Assembly (NCBI RefSeq): GCF_038404745.2
Contig: NZ_JAYKTT020000067.1
Span: 61,434 to 125,433 of the forward strand
From: Chlorogloeopsis sp038404745
GTDB lineage: Bacteria; Cyanobacteriota; Cyanobacteriia; Cyanobacteriales; Nostocaceae
Direction of reading: 5' to 3'
DNA length: 64,000 nucleotides
In this document: piece after piece, positions 54,432-63,063 of the stretch
Position numbering within the stretch: the stretch's first letter is position 1
How the letters are laid out: every line of letters begins with the position of its first letter
Position numbers and translations under genes: made by a program
The notes under the pieces: model-generated
The model's input: the letters and a program-made list of their open reading frames with translations, nothing else
What the model was told of the DNA's origin: nothing
Database searches by the model: none

Positions 54432-54574
54432 CTTTTGTCCACCAAGAAATAAATTTCTTGGCTCAGGGTTAAAGTCTGCTTAAGCAGACTAGGCAAGTTT
54501 TGAGTCCGTTAAAACGGACTTGAGCTATAAGCCTGGTACTTCAGTTCCAGGCGTTCTAGGGGCAAAGTGCAAGA
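54432..54574 (-). repeat. Composite three-hairpin element, copy 1, upstream of rplU
   Basis: Read on the plus strand it holds CCAAGAAAT..ATTTCTTGG, AGTCTGCTTAAGCAGACT, AGTCCGTTAAAACGGACT and GCCTGGTACTTCAGTTCCAGGC in series. The whole segment aligns with 35048-35190 in reverse orientation. It ends 76 bases before the rplU start codon, so it probably lies in or next to the ribosomal operon leader. Confidence 0.75.
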
Positions 54575-54649
54575 TTTGAGTAGACATACTACAAAAGCTG
54601 GCAAAAGAAAAAGCCAGCTACCTGTACGGCAAATTTCAAGGACAATTAC

Positions 54650-55051
54650 ATGACCTACGCAATTATTGAAACTGGCGGCAAACAATTACGAGTTGAAGCA
54701 GGTCGCTTTTATGATATAGAACTGCTTCATAGCCAACCAGATGAAAAAGTTACTATAGAATCAGTGCTGTTAGTACAGCATGATGGCGAAACCACCATTG
54801 GACAGCCGTTAGTGACAGGGGCGAAAGTAGAAGGGACAGTGATGCGGCATCTTCGAGGTCGCAAAGTCCTGGTGTACAAAATGAAACCGAAAAAGAAAAC
54901 TCGTAAAAAGCGGGGACATCGGCAAGAAATCACCAGGTTAATGATTAACTCCATTAGCATGAATGGTTCTGTACTTGCTTCGGAAGAGACAGCAACCACT
55001 ACTACCACTAATGAGGCAACAGACGTACCTGCCGAAACAGCTGCTGAATAA
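54650..55051 (+). CDS. rplU: 50S ribosomal protein L21
   Basis: A 133-residue L21. It begins MTYAIIETGGKQLRVEAG and carries LRGRKVLVYKMKPKKKTRKKRGHRQE, the 23S rRNA-binding basic stretch. A Thr/Glu/Ala-rich tail of about 25 residues extends past the usual end, as in other cyanobacteria. It is followed by rpmA, the standard partner. Confidence 0.97.
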   Translation: MTYAIIETGGKQLRVEAGRFYDIELLHSQPDEKVTIESVLLVQHDGETTIGQPLVTGAKVEGTVMRHLRGRKVLVYKMKPKKKTRKKRGHRQEITRLMINSISMNGSVLASEETATTTTTNEATDVPAETAAE

Positions 55052-55058
55052 TATAGTA

Positions 55059-55118
55059 GGGGCGGGTTTTAACAACAATACCTCTGAATAGGCGAAATAT
55101 CTTCTGTATAAACCCGCT
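55059..55118. repeat. GGCGGGTTT inverted-repeat element, copy 2
   Basis: GGCGGGTTTT and TAAACCCGC oppose each other across about 40 bases between rplU and rpmA, like the element at 46823-46885. Confidence 0.55.
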
Positions 55119-55151
55119 GTTTAACCGAAAAATAATCACTGAAACCCTCAC

Positions 55152-55192
55152 GGCAGTAGCTACAACGGGGAAAACCCCAAGGGCGCGCTGCC
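55152..55192. repeat. CTACAACGGGGAAAACCCC hairpin repeat, copy 2
   Basis: The core is identical to 27438-27475, but the outer stem is GGCAG/CTGCC instead of CCAGT/ACTGG. It lies between rplU and rpmA. Confidence 0.6.
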
Positions 55193-55246
55193 TCCCCTAC
55201 TATCTACTAACCACTAACTATTTACATTATCTAAAAAGAGGAAATT

Positions 55247-55522
55247 ATGGCTCATAAGAAAGGAACAGGTAGTACACGTAACGGTCGCGATTCAAATGCT
55301 CAACGATTGGGTGTGAAGCGTTACGGTGGGGAAGTTGTCCGCGCGGGCAATATTCTCATTAGACAACGTGGTACTAAATTTCACCCTGGCAACAACGTCG
55401 GTATTGGTAGCGATGACACTCTGTTTGCTTTAGTTGACGGCGTAGTAACCTTTGAACGCAAAGGCAAAACCCGTAAAAAAGTCAGCGTTTATCCCGTTGC
55501 TGCTGAAGTTGCTGCTTCTTAA
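55247..55522 (+). CDS. rpmA: 50S ribosomal protein L27
   Basis: A 91-residue L27. It begins MAHKKGTGSTRNGRDSNAQR, whose N-terminal tail reaches the peptidyl-transferase centre, and continues with LGVKRYGGEVVRAGNILIRQ. AAAGAGGAAATT precedes the ATG. The 195-base gap to rplU is filled by two repeats but probably remains in one transcript. Confidence 0.97.
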   Translation: MAHKKGTGSTRNGRDSNAQRLGVKRYGGEVVRAGNILIRQRGTKFHPGNNVGIGSDDTLFALVDGVVTFERKGKTRKKVSVYPVAAEVAAS

Positions 55523-55573
55523 AATACCAGAATCTTCAGTAGGGTAGGCATTACTGCCGCCCTGCTTGATGAT

Positions 55574-56020
55574 TTAACTATAGACATTGTATTGAAACAT
55601 TATTCTTTCTATAAAAGCACCCATCACTAGACCTGTTAGAGAAAAAATACTTATAATACAAAATGCTTGTACTTCTCTAAATCCTGCTGTTTGAAAATCT
55701 ATTCTCACCAACATTAAAGCAGCAAGAATCACAAAAATATCAAGAAACAGTCGAAAACGGGCAAAAATAAGAAAGAACAGAAAAGCCGCTAATACGGTAA
55801 CACTAAAGGATCTAAGGTTTGATGTAAATAAGTTAAGAGAATAGTCTGCTATCCTTGTCAAAGGACTAGTCAAGCTTGCCACTAAAAAAAAGATAGCGAT
55901 CGCAACCAGCACCCATATAAAATATGGAGGATTTGCAGCCGATAACACCCAGCCAAGGGAAATAAAGGTAAGCAGCAGTAGTATCAGGGAAAGCCAGGGA
56001 AGTTTTTTCAATAGTGACAT
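55574..56020 (-). CDS. Four-helix membrane protein of unknown function
   Basis: A 148-residue protein with four strongly hydrophobic segments (about residues 10-30, 33-52, 70-100 and 115-140) and few charged residues. I chose the internal ATG at 56020 (MSLLKKLPW) as a typical membrane protein start. The longer frame to 56062 adds a polar leader. No family motif was recognised. It is convergent with rpmA. Confidence 0.6.
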   Translation of the reverse strand: MSLLKKLPWLSLILLLLTFISLGWVLSAANPPYFIWVLVAIAIFFLVASLTSPLTRIADYSLNLFTSNLRSFSVTVLAAFLFFLIFARFRLFLDIFVILAALMLVRIDFQTAGFREVQAFCIISIFSLTGLVMGAFIERIMFQYNVYS

Positions 56021-56273
56021 AAGGTTATTTTCCCAGTCCTGGTTTAAGCTATGATCCCACAATTTAATAATTGCTGAATTGCAAAGCCTTGAGAGTTACT
56101 AGTGTTCAAATTTCTCTTAGCATCTATGATAGTGGTCTTTTTGGTTATGCAAGCAGCAACTAAAAGATTAGGAATTTAATAGAGAATTTCGGTAAAACAA
56201 CTTAAATATTTTCTTAAACATTTGTAAACTGTTAGCAGTTATGTAGCCGCGTGTCATGTCTTGTTAGGGAAAT

Positions 56274-57185
56274 ATGATGAAACAAATTGTTATAGCTGAA
56301 CGCGTGTGCCTGATTGGTCATATTGTGTCAATGGTGTTTGGACTAGTAGGAATATTACTAGTCGTTCCTCATCCTGAAATCATTATGGACTTGTCCGAGG
56401 TAGGACAAACCGCCATGCAATGGAGTATGGCTGGAGGCGGCGTAGTTTACATGATTTTGGGAACAGCAGCTGTTGCTTTATATGCTTATAGAACATTGGG
56501 GTTACGTTTGTGGCTGGCTTTTATGCTGCCCTCAGTATTAATTTCTTTAACTAGTGAATTATTAGGAACTAGTACTGGATTTCCTTTTGGTCACTACACT
56601 TACTTAAGTGGCTTGGGCTATAAAATAGCAGGCTTAGTACCATTTACTATTCCCTTGTCGTGGTTCTATTTGGGATGTGCTTCTTACTTGTTGGCGCGTG
56701 CTGGGTTGGAAGTAGATAAAAAACCTAGCTTGCTCCGTCACGCAGGTGCTGTGGCTTTGGGTTCATTGTTGCTAACCTCTTGGGATTTTGTCCTAGACCC
56801 GGCAATGAGCCAAACTGCTTTACCATTTTGGTACTGGCATCAACCAGGAGCTTTCTTTGGAATGCCCTACCAAAACTTTGTTGGGTGGTTAGGTACTGGT
56901 TGTGTGTTTATGACGGTGGCTGCACTGTTGTGGAGAAATACACCGATTCAATTACAGGGATGGCAACTTAATCTACCCTTGATTGTTTACTTAAGCAACT
57001 TTGCTTTTGCTACTGTCATGAGCTTGGCTGCTGGATTTTCCATCCCCGTGCTACTTGGCTTGCTACTTGGTACAACTCCGGCGGTGCTGCTGTGGTGGAA
57101 GGCTCAAAGCACATCTACACCAGCATCTTTGGAATCAACAACCAAAGAAATGCAAGCAGCCGAGGTAAGAGTTGCTCTCAAATAA
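56274..57185 (+). CDS. cruF: Gamma-carotene 1'-hydroxylase CruF
   Basis: A 303-residue membrane protein of the DUF422 carotenoid family. The segments GTSTGFPFGHYTYLSGLG, LVPFTIPLSWFYLG, LTSWDFVLDPAMS and YWHQPGAFFGMPYQNFVGW match CruF. The enzyme hydrates the psi-end of gamma-carotene toward myxol. The following gene is CruG, the next pathway step, so the pair marks synthesis of a myxoxanthophyll-type glycoside. Confidence 0.92.
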   Translation: MMKQIVIAERVCLIGHIVSMVFGLVGILLVVPHPEIIMDLSEVGQTAMQWSMAGGGVVYMILGTAAVALYAYRTLGLRLWLAFMLPSVLISLTSELLGTSTGFPFGHYTYLSGLGYKIAGLVPFTIPLSWFYLGCASYLLARAGLEVDKKPSLLRHAGAVALGSLLLTSWDFVLDPAMSQTALPFWYWHQPGAFFGMPYQNFVGWLGTGCVFMTVAALLWRNTPIQLQGWQLNLPLIVYLSNFAFATVMSLAAGFSIPVLLGLLLGTTPAVLLWWKAQSTSTPASLESTTKEMQAAEVRVALK

Positions 57186-57280
57186 CCAAAATACTTACTA
57201 GACGCGATCGAGATTCAATTAATCGCGTCTCTATTTTAGTTTCTTGTCCACGTCAGTGACGCAAGTTTGTACTGCCGCAA

Positions 57281-58522
57281 TTGCCAAGATGCATAGCGGT
57301 TTTCGTTAGACACCCCTCAGCATTTTTACAAGTGATCGGTTGGTTGACAATAGTAAGCGCCTTTTCGCTCTTTTTATTACTCATACAAGTCCCAGCAACG
57401 GCTATTTTACTGTCGCGCCTCTTTAAAGGGCCTTTGCGCCATCCTCCTATTACATCTCAACACCCAACACCAGAACTTTTGGGTAGTGTCAGTGTAGTTA
57501 TTCCTACTTTGAACGAAGCTCTTCGAATTAGCCCCCTCTTAACTGGTTTAAGTCGGCAAAGCTATGAAGTTCGGGAAATTATTGTTGTAGACAGTAACTC
57601 TCAAGATGGTACCCCTGACTTGGTAAAAGCCGCACAAAAACAAGATCCCCGCTTTCGTATAATGACTGACGATCCCTTACCAGCTAATTGGGTAGGGCGT
57701 CCTTGGGCATTACATAACGGCTTTTTGCACAGTTCAGAGGCAAGTGAATGGTTCCTGGGTATGGATGCCGATACTCAGCCTTCACCTGGTTTAGTTGCAG
57801 GTTTAGTTAAGACAGCAGTAGCTGAAGGATATGATCTTGTTTCTCTTTCACCTCAGTTTATTCTCAAATATCCAGGAGAGTGTTGGCTACAACCAGCTTT
57901 GTTAATGACATTACTTTATCGTTTTGATCCCACTGGCATTAATACTGAACAGGCAGAGCGAGTAATGGCTAATGGTCAATGCTTTTTCTGCCGTCGTTCT
58001 GTTTTAGTTGATGTCAACGGTTATACCAGCGCTAAAAGTTCTTTTTGTGATGATGTTACCTTAGCACGCCACATAGCCGCTTCTGGTTTTAAAGTGGGAT
58101 TTCTAGATGGGGCAAAAGTTTTGAAAGTACGAATGTACGAAGGCGCAAAGGAGACTTGGACAGAATGGGGACGAAGCCTTGACTTGAAAGATGCTTCCTC
58201 TCGTTCCCTATTGTGGGGTGATTTGTGGTTACTTTCAGCAGTTCAAGGTTTACCTCTGCTCATTGTACTCAGCTTTTTGTTGTTTTCTCCCTCTGTTCCT
58301 CTAAACCCTTCTCCGCTTTTGTTACTACTAGGGCTGAATTTATTTCTGCTGTTAATTCGCTTTGCCATGCTTTTTGCGATCGCACCCAGCTACGATCGCA
58401 CACTCGCTAGAGGCGGTTGGCTATTTTGGCTTTCTCCTTTGGCAGATCCGTTAGCAGTGTTACGCATCTTTTTGTCTGCATTTCGCAAACCCCGACAATG
58501 GCGAGGAAGAGAGTATAGCTAA
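57281..58522 (+). CDS. cruG: Carotenoid 2-O-glycosyltransferase CruG
   Basis: A 413-residue GT2 enzyme. One N-terminal membrane helix (about residues 19-45) precedes the GT-A core, with VSVVIPTLNEALRISPLLTGL, EIIVVDSNSQDGT and GMDADTQPS (the DxD site). Three C-terminal helices follow. The start is uncertain: the open frame begins at a TTG, and a GTG at 57332 just before the membrane helix is equally likely. It glycosylates the 2'-hydroxyl of myxol-type carotenoids. Confidence 0.9.
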   Translation: MPRCIAVFVRHPSAFLQVIGWLTIVSAFSLFLLLIQVPATAILLSRLFKGPLRHPPITSQHPTPELLGSVSVVIPTLNEALRISPLLTGLSRQSYEVREIIVVDSNSQDGTPDLVKAAQKQDPRFRIMTDDPLPANWVGRPWALHNGFLHSSEASEWFLGMDADTQPSPGLVAGLVKTAVAEGYDLVSLSPQFILKYPGECWLQPALLMTLLYRFDPTGINTEQAERVMANGQCFFCRRSVLVDVNGYTSAKSSFCDDVTLARHIAASGFKVGFLDGAKVLKVRMYEGAKETWTEWGRSLDLKDASSRSLLWGDLWLLSAVQGLPLLIVLSFLLFSPSVPLNPSPLLLLLGLNLFLLLIRFAMLFAIAPSYDRTLARGGWLFWLSPLADPLAVLRIFLSAFRKPRQWRGREYS

Positions 58523-58690
58523 GGGGACAGGTGATAGGAGACACGGGGAAACGGAGAATTGTGAATCAGGTTCTATCACCTTGTGTGCTTATCTCCCGAT
58601 CTCCTTATCTTCATTTCTCTGGGCGTTACCGCGTCTCAATGTCTCCGTGTCTGATCATAACTGCGTCGCCACTTCTTCCTCCCTACATTT
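58520..58690. repeat. Low-complexity CTCC/GTCTCC spacer
   Basis: It contains GATAGGAGACACGGGGAAACGG, CTCCCGATCTCCTTATC and GTCTCCGTGTCTG. It is related to 21478-21659 and 29826-29925 and lies between the convergent cruG and rnhA genes. Confidence 0.55.
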
Positions 58691-58693
58691 GTT

Positions 58694-59608
58694 CTACTCA
58701 TCTGTATCATTAATGCGATCACCGCGTTCTAATTCCCAAAGAATTTGATTGCCTTCTCGGCGTACCCGCGAGACAATCCAGTTACGCCAGCGCCATTGAT
58801 CGCCACGACTGGTAACAGCGCTAGCATGAACATCCATTAGATCTGCTAGTTCGGAGCTGGTTATTAGGTAACCTTTTTCAGAGATTTCGTCGGCTATTCT
58901 TAGAGTTTCAACTAAGTTACGGAGTTGCACCACTCTGATTTCACGTGGTAATTCTTCGTTATTGAGAGCAGCTGAATTATGAGAAGTTTCAATCATGTTT
59001 GTATCGGGTGCAAGAGAACTGATATCTTGTGTATTTTGGTTCATTATCATCAATTCGTCACTAGAATCAGATAAACTTGCTACCGCAACTTCTTTTTTTT
59101 GTATCTGTGGAAGTGCGCCAGAGGAAGCAGATTCGGAAATTTGTTTAAGTGCAGGAGTTTTACCACAGGCAAAAGCACGGGCGATCGCATCGCAGCGTTC
59201 GTTACCTTCATTACCTGCATGCCCCCGGACGTGTTGCCATTTTACTTGGCGAGTGTTAAGTTGATCAAGGATTTCTAGCAAATCTTGATTAAGAACGGGC
59301 TTACCGTCTGCCTTTTTCCAGCCTTTTCTTTTCCAAGTTTTTACCCATTTAGTAACGCAGTTAATTAGATACTCGCTATCAGTGTAAAGAGTGATGGGTT
59401 GGCTTTGTCCGGATGTTTTAAGAAATTCTAAAGCCGCGATCGCAGCTTGCATTTCCATTCTGTTATTGGTGGTTTGCTTGGCTGCATTGCCTATTTCATG
59501 AACAGAGCCATCACCGAAGTAAACAACAATACCCCAACCGCCTGGCCCTGGATTGCCAGTGCAAGCGCCATCAGTATATATACTTTCGATTGCAGGAACT
59601 GAGGACAT
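58694..59608 (-). CDS. rnhA: Ribonuclease HI with a C-terminal extension
   Basis: A 304-residue protein. Residues 1-148 are a complete RNase HI with the four acidic residues Asp13 (YTDGACTGNPGPGG), Glu52 (NNRMEMQAA), Asp77 (YTDSEY) and Asp140 (ERCDAIAR). A Ser/Asn-rich linker then joins to about 80 residues with LRIADEISEKGYLITSSELADLMD, WRWRNWIVSRVRREGNQILWELERG. This tail looks like a small helical or winged-helix domain found in cyanobacterial RNase HI. It removes RNA from RNA-DNA hybrids. Confidence 0.93.
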   Translation of the reverse strand: MSSVPAIESIYTDGACTGNPGPGGWGIVVYFGDGSVHEIGNAAKQTTNNRMEMQAAIAALEFLKTSGQSQPITLYTDSEYLINCVTKWVKTWKRKGWKKADGKPVLNQDLLEILDQLNTRQVKWQHVRGHAGNEGNERCDAIARAFACGKTPALKQISESASSGALPQIQKKEVAVASLSDSSDELMIMNQNTQDISSLAPDTNMIETSHNSAALNNEELPREIRVVQLRNLVETLRIADEISEKGYLITSSELADLMDVHASAVTSRGDQWRWRNWIVSRVRREGNQILWELERGDRINDTDE

Positions 59609-59766
59609 AGTTAACTTAATTTAACCGCACAAGCACAATTTATGCTAATTAAAAGTAAATTAGCAACCAAATATACGAAAGATAACTAAGGTTAGCATAA
59701 TTGCAATTATAGGCATGTCTAAATTTACAAGAAGGGGGAACAACCACTAGCTAACTACCATTTGTT

Positions 59767-60210
59767 CTATCTACAATAGTCAATTACCTGTTCAATAAAT
59801 CTTTGCCAAATCTCATTGGGAGTCCAAATTTGATGTAAATCTTTCTTTGCCTCGTCATCACTTATACCTTCATGTAGACGACGATAAAGATAAATAAAAG
59901 CCGACACTCTCTTGTTGGCAGCACAGTGAACAAACACTCTTTTATCAGCATTTGTTTCCATAACTCTAAAAAATTCTTTCACATTTTCAAAGTTAGGTTT
60001 GTCCCAAACTACGGGGATATGAACATATTCCATACCTTGAGATTCTACAATTTGTTTCTCATCAGGTAAAGCATTAGGAGATTCTGGTAGTGCTAAATTC
60101 ACAACTAATTGATATCCTGCTTCTTGAATAAATGCAAATTCTTCTTTTGTTGGTTGTCCGGAAGTGGCGATATACTCAGATATTTGCAAAAAGTTATAGA
60201 TATTTTCCAT
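59767..60210 (-). CDS. Protein tyrosine/dual-specificity phosphatase-like protein
   Basis: A 147-residue phosphatase-like domain. The P-loop HCAANKRVSAF gives the HCx5R motif (Cys followed by Arg with the expected spacing). YVHIPVVWDKPN carries the region of the general acid. It begins MENIYNFLQISEYIATSGQP, as in the beta-lactamase-hydrolase-like phosphatases. The ATG at 60210 is preferred over the start at 60246. Its substrate is unknown. Confidence 0.8.
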   Translation of the reverse strand: MENIYNFLQISEYIATSGQPTKEEFAFIQEAGYQLVVNLALPESPNALPDEKQIVESQGMEYVHIPVVWDKPNFENVKEFFRVMETNADKRVFVHCAANKRVSAFIYLYRRLHEGISDDEAKKDLHQIWTPNEIWQRFIEQVIDYCR

Positions 60211-60522
60211 ACAGTTATAAGGCATTTTTTTGTGGAAGCAACTCATTGATTTTTATACAAAAAATTCGTGTTGTTAATGTGATTAAGAGTTTCAGGGATC
60301 ACAATAAAATCTATAATTGACGATTCTTTGATGCACTTGGCAAAATTGAAACCAATTCAACACCCATAATGGAAGCTCTGAACTTGGGCAATGAGAAGAA
60401 CATCATATAAATCTCCAAGGTAATCTTGAAAGCAATCTATTAACGGCTAATTTTTTACCTAGATTAGGGTATAACGTCCTCCAATCACATTACTGACAAT
60501 TTCCACACAAATGAAGATTAAA
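60211..60522. other. Intergenic region, nothing recognised
   Basis: Between the 5' end of the phosphatase gene and the 3' end of the LysR gene there is no repeat, hairpin or ORF that I can support. Confidence 0.4.
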
Positions 60523-61413
60523 TTAAGCCAATTGAGCTAAACTTTGAAAATCAAATTTTTTTAACATTTCTACAAACTTGAAAACCGCAGGAACATGGAG
60601 AGCATTAGATAGAACGGCAACAGCCATAACTCTTTCTAACGGTACTGGCAGATTGTATACTTGCACGCCTGGGGGAATTGGTATCGCTGCTAAACGAGGA
60701 AGTATAGCCGCCGTTAGTCCTTGATTAACCATGCTGACAATAGTAGAGTCTTCTTGAATGTCACTAGCGGTATTCAAAAAGGGTGCTAATTTTTTTATAT
60801 GGTGGTGTAAAGGTCGCCCACAAGGTAAACAGGCAAGCATTATTGGTGAATAAACAGCCAAATCTGCCCAAGTAATTTGTGAATTCTTGATTTCGGCATT
60901 GGGTGGTAATAAAGCTACATATTCATCCCGTACAATTTCCTGCGCTTCAAATTCATCGCTAGTAGGTAGATAAGTAATACCAATATCAGCACGTCCTTCA
61001 CGTAAAGTCTGTTCGACATCCACGTAGGAAAGCCTTTCAATAATAGTTACAGCGATCTCTGGGAATTGATGGTTAAATTTAGCGATCGCTGTTGGTAGTA
61101 AATGGGTAGCGATACTGCGAAAAGAAGCAATTCGCACATAACCACCATGTAAACCTCTATGCAGATTTGCTTCTTGCTGGATCATCTCCAGATGGTGTAT
61201 GGCTTGACGAGCATAAAATAAAATTCTTTCTCCTGCTGGTGTCAATATCGCGCCATAACGCCCTCTAGCGAATAAAGGTACGCCTAGTTCCTCTTCTAAG
61301 GTAGCAATAGCATGACTTATTGCTGGTTGGGAAAGTTGTAATTCACTAGCCGCCTCACTGAAGTTACCATACTCTGCCACTGCTACTAAGGCTCGAATCT
61401 GGGAAAGTTTCAT
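60523..61413 (-). CDS. LysR family transcriptional regulator
   Basis: A 296-residue regulator. The N-terminal helix-turn-helix MKLSQIRALVAVAEYGNFSEAASELQLSQPAISHAIATLEEELGVPLF pattern is complete, split here by my reading at residues 1-50. A periplasmic-binding-like effector domain follows (RIASFRSIATHLLP through ILPRLAAIPIP). The ATG at 61413 is the start; an upstream TTG two codons earlier is less likely. It is divergent from the 98-residue gene and may control it or itself. Confidence 0.9.
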   Translation of the reverse strand: MKLSQIRALVAVAEYGNFSEAASELQLSQPAISHAIATLEEELGVPLFARGRYGAILTPAGERILFYARQAIHHLEMIQQEANLHRGLHGGYVRIASFRSIATHLLPTAIAKFNHQFPEIAVTIIERLSYVDVEQTLREGRADIGITYLPTSDEFEAQEIVRDEYVALLPPNAEIKNSQITWADLAVYSPIMLACLPCGRPLHHHIKKLAPFLNTASDIQEDSTIVSMVNQGLTAAILPRLAAIPIPPGVQVYNLPVPLERVMAVAVLSNALHVPAVFKFVEMLKKFDFQSLAQLA

Positions 61414-61554
61414 GAGCAATTTCTATATAGGTACTGACTTGGTTTTCCCAAACAAGATTGTATCAATTCTTTTTGCTATCCATAAACCACATTTATAGAA
61501 AATATACAAGTTATGATTTGATTGTGAATTGAGGTATTGTTACAGTTTTGATTA

Positions 61555-61851
61555 TTGATGAAATTCCAGCATAATTCTATGAGAAATAATGAAATGTGCA
61601 TACAAACAGAAGACACAAAATTACAACTAAAATCTAGCTATGACAGTAAGTCAGTTTTGTGGAAAATTGTGGGTATTTTTTGGCAAAAAATAGTAAAACT
61701 CTTGCAAGAGAATCAGGAATTACAAGTTTATCAAAAGGATGATCGTAACGGTAATACTTATTGGCAAGTATACGATCCTTTAACTGGAAAATCTTTCACC
61801 TCAGGTTCAGAATCTGATATACGTGCTTGGATAGAACAGCTTTATAGGTAA
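61555..61851 (+). CDS. Short cyanobacterial protein of unknown function
   Basis: A 98-residue protein. The core YDSKSVLWKIVGIFWQKIV is amphipathic, and the ending reads ELQVYQKDDRNGNTYWQVYD with PLTGKSFTSGSESDIRAWIEQLYR. This C-terminal pattern appears in many short cyanobacterial proteins without assigned function. The true start is probably the ATG at 61558 or an internal Met. It is seven bases before the GST gene. Confidence 0.6.
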   Translation: MMKFQHNSMRNNEMCIQTEDTKLQLKSSYDSKSVLWKIVGIFWQKIVKLLQENQELQVYQKDDRNGNTYWQVYDPLTGKSFTSGSESDIRAWIEQLYR

Positions 61852-61857
61852 TTAAAA

Positions 61858-62511
61858 ATGTCAGAGCTAACTCTTGTAATTGGCAACAAAAATTATTCTT
61901 CGTGGTCGCTGCGCCCTTGGCTAGCGATGAAACACTTGGGCTTAGAATTTCAGGAAATTTGTATTCCCCTCTACACACCAGAATCTACCTCTAAAATTAG
62001 TCAATACTCTCCTTCAGGAAAAGTGCCTGTTCTGTTACACGGTTCTCTAAAAATATGGGATTCACTAGCTATTTGCGAATATCTAGCTGAAGAATTTCCG
62101 CATCTATATTGGTGGCCGAAAGATAAAGCCGCAAGAGCGATCGCCCGTTCTATCTCTGCCGAAATGCACTCAGGTTTTCAGAATTTACGTCAAAATATGC
62201 CAATGAACTGCCGTGCTAAACTTCTTGGTAAAGGTATGGCAATAGGCGTGCAAAAAGATATTAACCGTATTACTAATATCTGGCAAGAGTGCCGTCAAAA
62301 TTTTGGTACTGGTGGTGATATGTTGTTTGGTAAATTTTCAGTTGCTGATGCTATGTTTGCCCCAGTTGTTTTAAGGTTTGTCATCTACGATGTGCAATTA
62401 GATGATATTGCGAAAAACTATGTAAAAACTATTTTGGCATTGCCAGCATTGCAGAAGTGGGTTAAAGCTGCTGAAAGTGAGCAAGAAGTGATTCCAGCTT
62501 TTGAATTTTAG
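61858..62511 (+). CDS. Glutathione S-transferase family protein
   Basis: A 217-residue GST. The thioredoxin-like N-terminus has NKNYSSWSLRPWLAMKHLG (the active-site Ser region), SPSGKVPVL (cis-Pro) and IWDSLAICEYL. An all-helical C-terminal domain follows with FSVADAMFAPVV. The substrate is unknown. It is seven bases after the short gene and likely co-transcribed. Confidence 0.9.
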   Translation: MSELTLVIGNKNYSSWSLRPWLAMKHLGLEFQEICIPLYTPESTSKISQYSPSGKVPVLLHGSLKIWDSLAICEYLAEEFPHLYWWPKDKAARAIARSISAEMHSGFQNLRQNMPMNCRAKLLGKGMAIGVQKDINRITNIWQECRQNFGTGGDMLFGKFSVADAMFAPVVLRFVIYDVQLDDIAKNYVKTILALPALQKWVKAAESEQEVIPAFEF

Positions 62512-62532
62512 GAGAATTTATTTTGCAATTTT

Positions 62533-62970
62533 CTATGATTTACTTTCATCATGATGAAATTGATGATTGCGACACATTAAGCGAAATTCACCTACATCAG
62601 CAGTGAAACCCCAGCGCTCGTAAAATGGAATCATCTCTGGCAGACAGTAAAGAGCAAATTGCTCAACAGAGTGTAACTGAGGATGATTGACAACAATATC
62701 CATTAACTGAGCGCCAAGTCCCATCTTTCTGTGGGTAGGCTTAACAATCACATCATAAATAGTTGCCCTGTAGACAAAATCTGTCAGAACACGAGTAAAA
62801 GCAATTAAGCGATCGCACTCATCAACCAACCCAATCATAATATCTGATGCGGCTAGCATCTTTATGACTTTTTCACGGGTGCGTTTGTGACTCCAAAATT
62901 CGTTTTTATACAAATCTAGTAAATCTGAAATTTGATTTTCAGTCAGATGTTCAACAACTCGGTAGGTCAC
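62533..62970 (-). CDS. GNAT family N-acetyltransferase
   Basis: A 145-residue GNAT. The acetyl-CoA pyrophosphate loop is VKPTHRKMGLGAQLMDIVV, preceded by YRATIYDVIV (motif D/A strands). The C-terminal EQFALYCLPEMIPFYERWGF is typical. The acceptor amine is unknown. The end is convergent with the GST gene. Confidence 0.88.
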   Translation of the reverse strand: MTYRVVEHLTENQISDLLDLYKNEFWSHKRTREKVIKMLAASDIMIGLVDECDRLIAFTRVLTDFVYRATIYDVIVKPTHRKMGLGAQLMDIVVNHPQLHSVEQFALYCLPEMIPFYERWGFTADVGEFRLMCRNHQFHHDESKS

Positions 62971-63063
62971 AGATGAAAACCCATTCGCTCGTTCTTACAC
63001 ATCGTACATTGCGGCAACATCGATTACTATGTTGCTGCCGCGTTGGTAGCTAAGGTCAAGGCG

